A DNA stretch of 64,000 nucleotides from VRUE01 sp035260485 (GTDB lineage: Bacteria; Actinomycetota; Thermoleophilia; Solirubrobacterales; 70-9). The position numbers were made by a program, and so were the translations under genes. The first letter of the stretch is position 1; each line of letters begins with the position of its first letter. Positions 59,807 through 64,000 of this stretch are shown piece after piece. The notes beneath the pieces are model-generated. The model saw only the letters and a list, made by a program, of their open reading frames with translations, did not search any database and was not told the DNA's origin. The stretch lies in contig DATFVC010000019.1 of the NCBI GenBank assembly GCA_035260485.1, positions 1 to 64,000 on the forward strand, in the 5' to 3' direction.

Positions 59807-59831
59807 GCGGACTCTCAGTAACCTGGCGGGG

Positions 59832-60320
59832 ATGCCTTTCTTCATCTGCCCCAACTGCGGGAACCGGGAGCTGAGCGCGGACCGGACAGCCGGCTTCAGC
59901 ACGCGCCCGAAGGGCTGCTCGAAATGTGGTTTCGGCTTCGTCTTCGAGCTGCTCGACGACTATTACCCGGCCCCCAACGCGGCCTTTTTCGTCTGCGACC
60001 GCCAGGCGCGGGTGATCGACGCCGGCCGCGGAAGCTTCGAGCTGACCGGGCTCACCGACGAGGACGTGATCGGCCGTCCGGTCCAGGAGGTCCTTGGCCT
60101 GCAGTGGTTGCAGCAGGGCGATGGTGGCGAGACCGCGGACACCGACGGCAATGGCTTCACCGACCCGATTGAGACCTCGCTCGAGTGGGGGGTCCGCTCG
60201 CTTGGCAAGAAGGTCTCGGTCAACGCCGAGGGCGACCTGCCCGCCGAGGCCGTTGCCGATGTCTTCCCGGCCTATGACGACGACGGCGGTCTGCTGATCG
60301 TCTTGACGCCCGAGGGCTGA
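59832..60320 (+). CDS. Zinc-ribbon plus PAS-like domain protein
   Basis: The 162-aa protein starts MPFFICPNCGNRELSADRTAG and carries a second pair (GCSKCGFGF), forming a CxxC...CxxC zinc ribbon in residues 6-36. A PAS-like domain follows (PAPNAAFFVCDRQARVIDAGRGSFELTGLTDEDVIGRPVQEVLGL). The zinc ribbon and PAS pair are unusual for so small a protein. It sits between ruvB and secDF, so it may be co-transcribed with them. Function unknown; a sensor of redox or ligand state is possible. Confidence 0.65.
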   Translation: MPFFICPNCGNRELSADRTAGFSTRPKGCSKCGFGFVFELLDDYYPAPNAAFFVCDRQARVIDAGRGSFELTGLTDEDVIGRPVQEVLGLQWLQQGDGGETADTDGNGFTDPIETSLEWGVRSLGKKVSVNAEGDLPAEAVADVFPAYDDDGGLLIVLTPEG

Positions 60321-60324
60321 GGGG

Positions 60325-63261
60325 ATGAAACGCCGCAGAAACCTCTTCGTGCTGCTCTTCATGCTGGGGCTGATCGTGCTCTCGGCGCTGGTTATCGCGA
60401 ACAAGCCGACCAAGCTCGGCCTCGACCTGAAGGGCGGCGTGGAGCTCGTCTATCAAGGCACGCCGACCGGCCAGGTGAAGGAAGTGAGCGGCGAAGACAT
60501 CGAACGCTCGATCGAAATCATCCGCCAGCGCATCGACAAGCTCGGCGTCTCTGAGCCGGAGGTTGCCCGCCTCGGCACCACCGAGATCTCAGTCAGCCTT
60601 CCCGACGTGACCAACGCGCAGCGGGCGACCGAACAGGTTGGGACCACCGCACAGCTCCAGTTCTACGACTGGGAACCCAATCTGATCGGGCGTGAGAAAA
60701 CGATCGGTGGTGTGCCGGGCCGCGAACCACCCGAAGAAGCGATCAAAGAAGCCAACACTGAATGGGGCGCGGCGGGGCGCAGCACCTCCAAAAAAGAGAA
60801 CCAGCAGCTGATCTTCTCAGGCGCCTACCCGAACGCCTACGGCGCCGTCAACCTCGCCGCCGAACAGAAGCCGGTCGCCGACTGCACCAGCTGCTCGACG
60901 ACCAAACCTCGCTACTACCTCTTCTCAAACGACATCACGCACAAGCTCATCGCCGGGCCGGAGTTCTCCGAAGAAGACCTCTACATCAGCGCTACCGGCC
61001 GAAAACGGCCGCACAAAGGGGTCGTGAAAAAGGTCCCCGCGGGGACGATCGTCGTCTCCGAACAGCCCTCCAATCCCAACGGGCAACCGATCGAAGGAAT
61101 CGAGAACGCTGGCTGGTACGCGCTGAAGGACAACCCGGCCCTCTCGGGCACCGACATCACCAACCCGAAGCAGGAAACCGACGAACTCGGTCAACCCAAC
61201 GTCACCTTCAGCTTCACCGACAAGGGCCGCGAAGCGTTCCAGGACGTCACCCGCCACATCGCCCAGCGCGGCCAGGCACGGGCGATCGGTCCCGCCTCCG
61301 GCGAACAGGCCGAACAGCTCTCCGGTCACTTCGCGGTCGTCCTCGACAACGAAGTCAAGACCCGTCCGATCATCAATTTTGCCCAGAACCCCGACGGGAT
61401 CGACGGCCGCACCGGCGCCCAGATCTCGGGCGGCTTCTCCAGCATCCAGGAAGCGCAGGACCTGGCGACCTTCCTGCAGATCGGCGCCCTGCCGATCAAC
61501 CTGAAGCTGATCAGCCAGACCCAGGTCTCGGCGACGCTCGGCAGCCAGGCGCTCCACGCCGGGATCAAGGCCGGTGTGATCGGCCTCATCCTCGTCGTCC
61601 TCTTCCTGCTGCTCTTCTACCGCTTCCTGGGGCTGATCGCCGTGATCGCCCTCGGCGCCTACGGGGTGATCTTCTTCGCCCTGATCAAACTGATCCCGAT
61701 CACCATGACGCTCCCCGGGATCGCGGGGCTGGTCCTGACGATCGGGGTCGCGGCCGACTCCAACATCGTCATCTTCGAGCGGATCAAGGAGGAGGTGCGA
61801 GCCGGGCGCCCGATGGCAGCCGCGATCGCCGCCGGCTATCGCCGTGGCATCGCGACGATCGTCGACGCCAACGTCGTCACCCTGCTCACCGCCTTCATCC
61901 TCTTCGTCTTGGCGACGGCCGGAGTCAAGGGCTTCGCCTTCACCCTCGGCGTCGGCACGATCGTCTCGCTGCTGACCGCGGTCGTCTTCACTCAGGCGCT
62001 GTTGCTCAGCATGAGCCGCTCGCGGCTGCTGCGCTCGCCGAGCGTGCTCGGCGCGGCTGGGCAGCGGATGCGCTGGCACTTCGACTTCATGGGGGCGAGC
62101 CGCTGGTTCTTCTCGATTTCGGGCACGATCCTGATCGTCGGCGCTCTGGCGCTCGCCACCCAGCAACTCAACTTCGGCATCGACTTCAAGTCGGGGACGC
62201 GGATCAAGGTGGCGCTGGTCAAGCCGACCAACGAGGAAGGCGTCCGCGAAGCGCTCAACGCAGCCGGCATCTCCAGCGAGCAGGTCCAGCAGGTATCCGA
62301 CCCCGAACTCGGCGAAAACGTCTTCCAGATTCAGGCACGACAGTTGGGCCCCAGCCAGGTGGCGAAAGCGCAAAGAGCGCTCGATTCCAAATTCGCGGTG
62401 GCGGAAAACGGCTTTGACAGCACCAGCGTCGGGCCGACCTTCGGCCAGCAGGTCGCCAACAGCGCGATCAAGGCGCTGATCTTCTCGCTGTTGGTGATTT
62501 GCGCCTACGTCGCCTTCCGCTTCGACCCGAAGTTCGCGGTCCCGGTGCTGATCGCGATCTTCCACGACATCCTGATCACGGCGGGGGTCTACTCGTTGAC
62601 CGGGAGGGAGGTGACGAGCGGTACGGTCGCCGCTTTCCTCACCATCTTGGGTTACTCGCTCTACGACACCATCATCGTCTTCGACCGCATTCGCGAGAAC
62701 CTGCCGCGGATGCCTAGAGCCGCCTTCTCACAGATCGTCAACCGCTCGATGAGCGAGGTGCTGACCCGCTCTCTCGCGACCAGCTTCACGACCCTGCTCG
62801 CCGTCATCTCCCTGCTGATCTTCGGTGGCGCCACCCTGCAGGACTTCGCCTTCGCGATGCTGATCGGGATCATCTCCGGGACCTACTCGTCGATCTTCAT
62901 CGCCTCGCCGGTATTGACCGCCTGGAAAGAGCGCGAGCCGGGCTTCGCGCGGCGGCGGGCGCGGATCGCCGAGATCGACGGCACGGTTCCCGCCTTCGCC
63001 GATGACGTGGCGCTGGCGAAGCTCCGCGACGACGCCGAGACGGACGTCGAGATCAATGAGATGCTGACCTCCCAGCAGGAGCCGCAGCCAAAGGCGGGAG
63101 CGGTCGCAACGGCCGAGCCCCCGGTCGGTGATGGCGCGGGCCCATCGTCCAACGGAGAGCCGCCGGCCGTGGACGATCCGGCCGTGACGGAGCGTCGCGA
63201 GCGCAACGAGCGCCGCCGCGAGCGTCGCAAACAACGCCGCAAGCACGGGAGGAATCGCTAG
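60325..63261 (+). CDS. secDF: Fused SecD-SecF protein translocase accessory subunit
   Basis: The 978-aa protein joins SecD (residues 1 to about 570) and SecF (about 585 to 900). SecD shows GLDLKGGVELVYQG, the P1 periplasmic region, and six membrane helices including NLKLISQTQVSATLGSQALHAG and TIGVAADSNIVIFERIKEE. SecF shows HFDFMGASRWFFSISG, NFGIDFKSGTRIKV, and GYSLYDTIIVFDRIREN. It uses the proton gradient to help release secreted proteins. A hydrophilic, strongly basic tail of about 75 residues ends the protein. Confidence 0.95.
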   Translation: MKRRRNLFVLLFMLGLIVLSALVIANKPTKLGLDLKGGVELVYQGTPTGQVKEVSGEDIERSIEIIRQRIDKLGVSEPEVARLGTTEISVSLPDVTNAQRATEQVGTTAQLQFYDWEPNLIGREKTIGGVPGREPPEEAIKEANTEWGAAGRSTSKKENQQLIFSGAYPNAYGAVNLAAEQKPVADCTSCSTTKPRYYLFSNDITHKLIAGPEFSEEDLYISATGRKRPHKGVVKKVPAGTIVVSEQPSNPNGQPIEGIENAGWYALKDNPALSGTDITNPKQETDELGQPNVTFSFTDKGREAFQDVTRHIAQRGQARAIGPASGEQAEQLSGHFAVVLDNEVKTRPIINFAQNPDGIDGRTGAQISGGFSSIQEAQDLATFLQIGALPINLKLISQTQVSATLGSQALHAGIKAGVIGLILVVLFLLLFYRFLGLIAVIALGAYGVIFFALIKLIPITMTLPGIAGLVLTIGVAADSNIVIFERIKEEVRAGRPMAAAIAAGYRRGIATIVDANVVTLLTAFILFVLATAGVKGFAFTLGVGTIVSLLTAVVFTQALLLSMSRSRLLRSPSVLGAAGQRMRWHFDFMGASRWFFSISGTILIVGALALATQQLNFGIDFKSGTRIKVALVKPTNEEGVREALNAAGISSEQVQQVSDPELGENVFQIQARQLGPSQVAKAQRALDSKFAVAENGFDSTSVGPTFGQQVANSAIKALIFSLLVICAYVAFRFDPKFAVPVLIAIFHDILITAGVYSLTGREVTSGTVAAFLTILGYSLYDTIIVFDRIRENLPRMPRAAFSQIVNRSMSEVLTRSLATSFTTLLAVISLLIFGGATLQDFAFAMLIGIISGTYSSIFIASPVLTAWKEREPGFARRRARIAEIDGTVPAFADDVALAKLRDDAETDVEINEMLTSQQEPQPKAGAVATAEPPVGDGAGPSSNGEPPAVDDPAVTERRERNERRRERRKQRRKHGRNR

Positions 63262-63264
63262 GTC

Positions 63265-63528
63265 ATGGCGCTACTGGTCTGGTTCACGATGGGAATCGCC
63301 CTCTGGCACTTCACGGTCTTCCTGCCCGATCGGTTCTGGCAGGGAATCGTCGGCGCGTTCCTCGGCTCGACGATTGGGGCGGTCGTCTTCGGCGGCATCG
63401 TCGAGATCGCCACCGGTCGTGGTCTCGGTAACACCGATGTCGCCACTGCGCTGACCGCGATCCCCGGTGTGGCCATCGGGCTCGCCGTGGTCTGGGCGAT
63501 CGGCGTTCGCTCGGAACAAGCGGCCTGA
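63265..63528 (+). CDS. Small membrane protein after secDF
   Basis: The 87-aa product starts MALLVWFTMGIALWHFTVFLPDRFWQGIVGAFLGSTIGAVVFGG and ends VAIGLAVVWAIGVRSEQAA. Three membrane helices are likely. It begins 3 bp after the secDF stop, so it is co-transcribed. No family is recognised. Confidence 0.65.
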   Translation: MALLVWFTMGIALWHFTVFLPDRFWQGIVGAFLGSTIGAVVFGGIVEIATGRGLGNTDVATALTAIPGVAIGLAVVWAIGVRSEQAA

Positions 63529-63570
63529 ATCGCGCCGAAATCCGTCCCAGGCGGCTCTTAGCCTGGCTGC

Positions 63571-64000
63571 GTGGCGGAGACTGTCAACGCAGAGGCGATC
63601 AAGGCATTCAAGGCCGAGCCCTACTCCTATGCGGAGGCACGGGCGCTTTCGGAGGGTCTTGGCCTGAGTGAGCCGGTTGCGATAACCCTGGTGCGGCGGG
63701 GCTACCGCACGCCCGAGGCGGCGCGGGCATTCCTCGACGCCGACGAGGCGCATCCCCCCGGCGACTTCGAATCGATGGCGGCAGTGGTCGAGGCGGTATC
63801 CAGGGCGATTCGAGCTGGGAAGCGGGTCACCGTCCACGGCGACTTCGACGTCGACGGGGTCTGCGCGACGACGATCCTTGTCAGCACCCTGCGCGAGCTT
63901 GGGGGCGAGTGCGATTGGCTGATCCCTGACCGGATAGCCGATGGCTACGGGCTCAGCGCAGAGAACATCGAGAAGCTGTCCCAGCGCGGCGCTCAGCTGC
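63571..64000 (+). CDS. recJ: Single-stranded-DNA exonuclease RecJ, 5' part
   Basis: The 143 residues visible begin at a GTG (MAETVNAEAIKAFKAEPYSY) and contain RRGYRTPEAARAFLDADE and VTVHGDFDVDGVCATTILVSTLREL. That is the DHH-family metal motif of RecJ, with His in place of the usual first Tyr. The gene runs off the right edge. RecJ degrades 5' ends in recombination and mismatch repair. Confidence 0.9.
   Translation, partial: MAETVNAEAIKAFKAEPYSYAEARALSEGLGLSEPVAITLVRRGYRTPEAARAFLDADEAHPPGDFESMAAVVEAVSRAIRAGKRVTVHGDFDVDGVCATTILVSTLRELGGECDWLIPDRIADGYGLSAENIEKLSQRGAQL

Noticed and set aside
60925..62565. Minus-strand frame of 546 aa rich in Asp, Glu, Gly and Arg
   Set aside because: Mirror of the membrane-helix codons of secDF; no hydrophobic core or motif.

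Overview
The window is GC-rich chromosomal DNA from an actinobacterium, most probably of the class Thermoleophilia (Solirubrobacterales-like). I infer this from gene order and protein style: tlyA-nadK-recN-steA-steB-glycosyltransferase-pyrG-M20 peptidase-DUF3866-xerD is a conserved actinobacterial order, SecD and SecF are fused, and secreted proteins ending in PASTA or basic tails are common. No 16S gene is present, so the assignment is not certain.

Layout. 1-3.5 kb: accessory genes (ArsR-SRPBCC regulator with a perfect palindromic operator, Mug-like uracil glycosylase, small membrane and redox proteins, GNAT). 3.5-4.2 kb: no convincing gene. 4.2-22.1 kb: dense housekeeping block, all on the + strand: tlyA, nadK, an MFS pump, recN, steA/steB (cytokinesis), a WecA/MraY-like transferase, pyrG, an M20 peptidase, DUF3866, xerD, mutM, recO, dgt, dnaG and tRNA-Asn. 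Many junctions overlap as ATGA. 22.1-25.6 kb: macrolide-type glycosyltransferase, SDR, thioredoxin-like lipoprotein, Hpt protein and an intact tRNA with anticodon CAT.

25.6-41.8 kb is the striking part. Starting at the tRNA(CAT), a module of about 150 bp recurs five times (ends at 27710, 28963, 30012, 39249 and 41147), plus two partial copies. Each module is a conserved block of about 105 bp followed by the 3' half of a tRNA gene, from the anticodon loop to the discriminator base. The modules divide the region into gene units carrying small accessory systems: MNT/HEPN, HicB/HicA, DUF4160/DUF2442, SIR2 with an HTH-like protein, CHAT with a small divergent partner, an HNH-like protein, secreted proteins and a compact tyrosine recombinase. 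It reads as a tRNA-anchored tandem array of integrated cassettes. Two modules carry tRNA halves differing from the host gene by compensatory stem changes (one with anticodon GAT), so the units came from different tRNA genes or hosts. The right edge decays into a degraded block, a 34-bp palindrome and an IS481-type transposase fragment.

42.4-52.9 kb: variable functions (IPT/PASTA secreted protein, cytochrome P450, PhzF, repeat lipoprotein, degenerate GGDEF/HD-GYP protein, Ser/Thr kinase, YjbQ, membrane proteins). 52.9-64 kb: RpiR regulator, pdxS/pdxT (PLP synthesis), M29 aminopeptidase, yebC-ruvC-ruvA-ruvB, a zinc-ribbon/PAS protein, fused secDF and the start of recJ.

Start codons were chosen by family N-termini, overlaps with neighbours and visible ribosome sites; GTG and TTG starts are common here.
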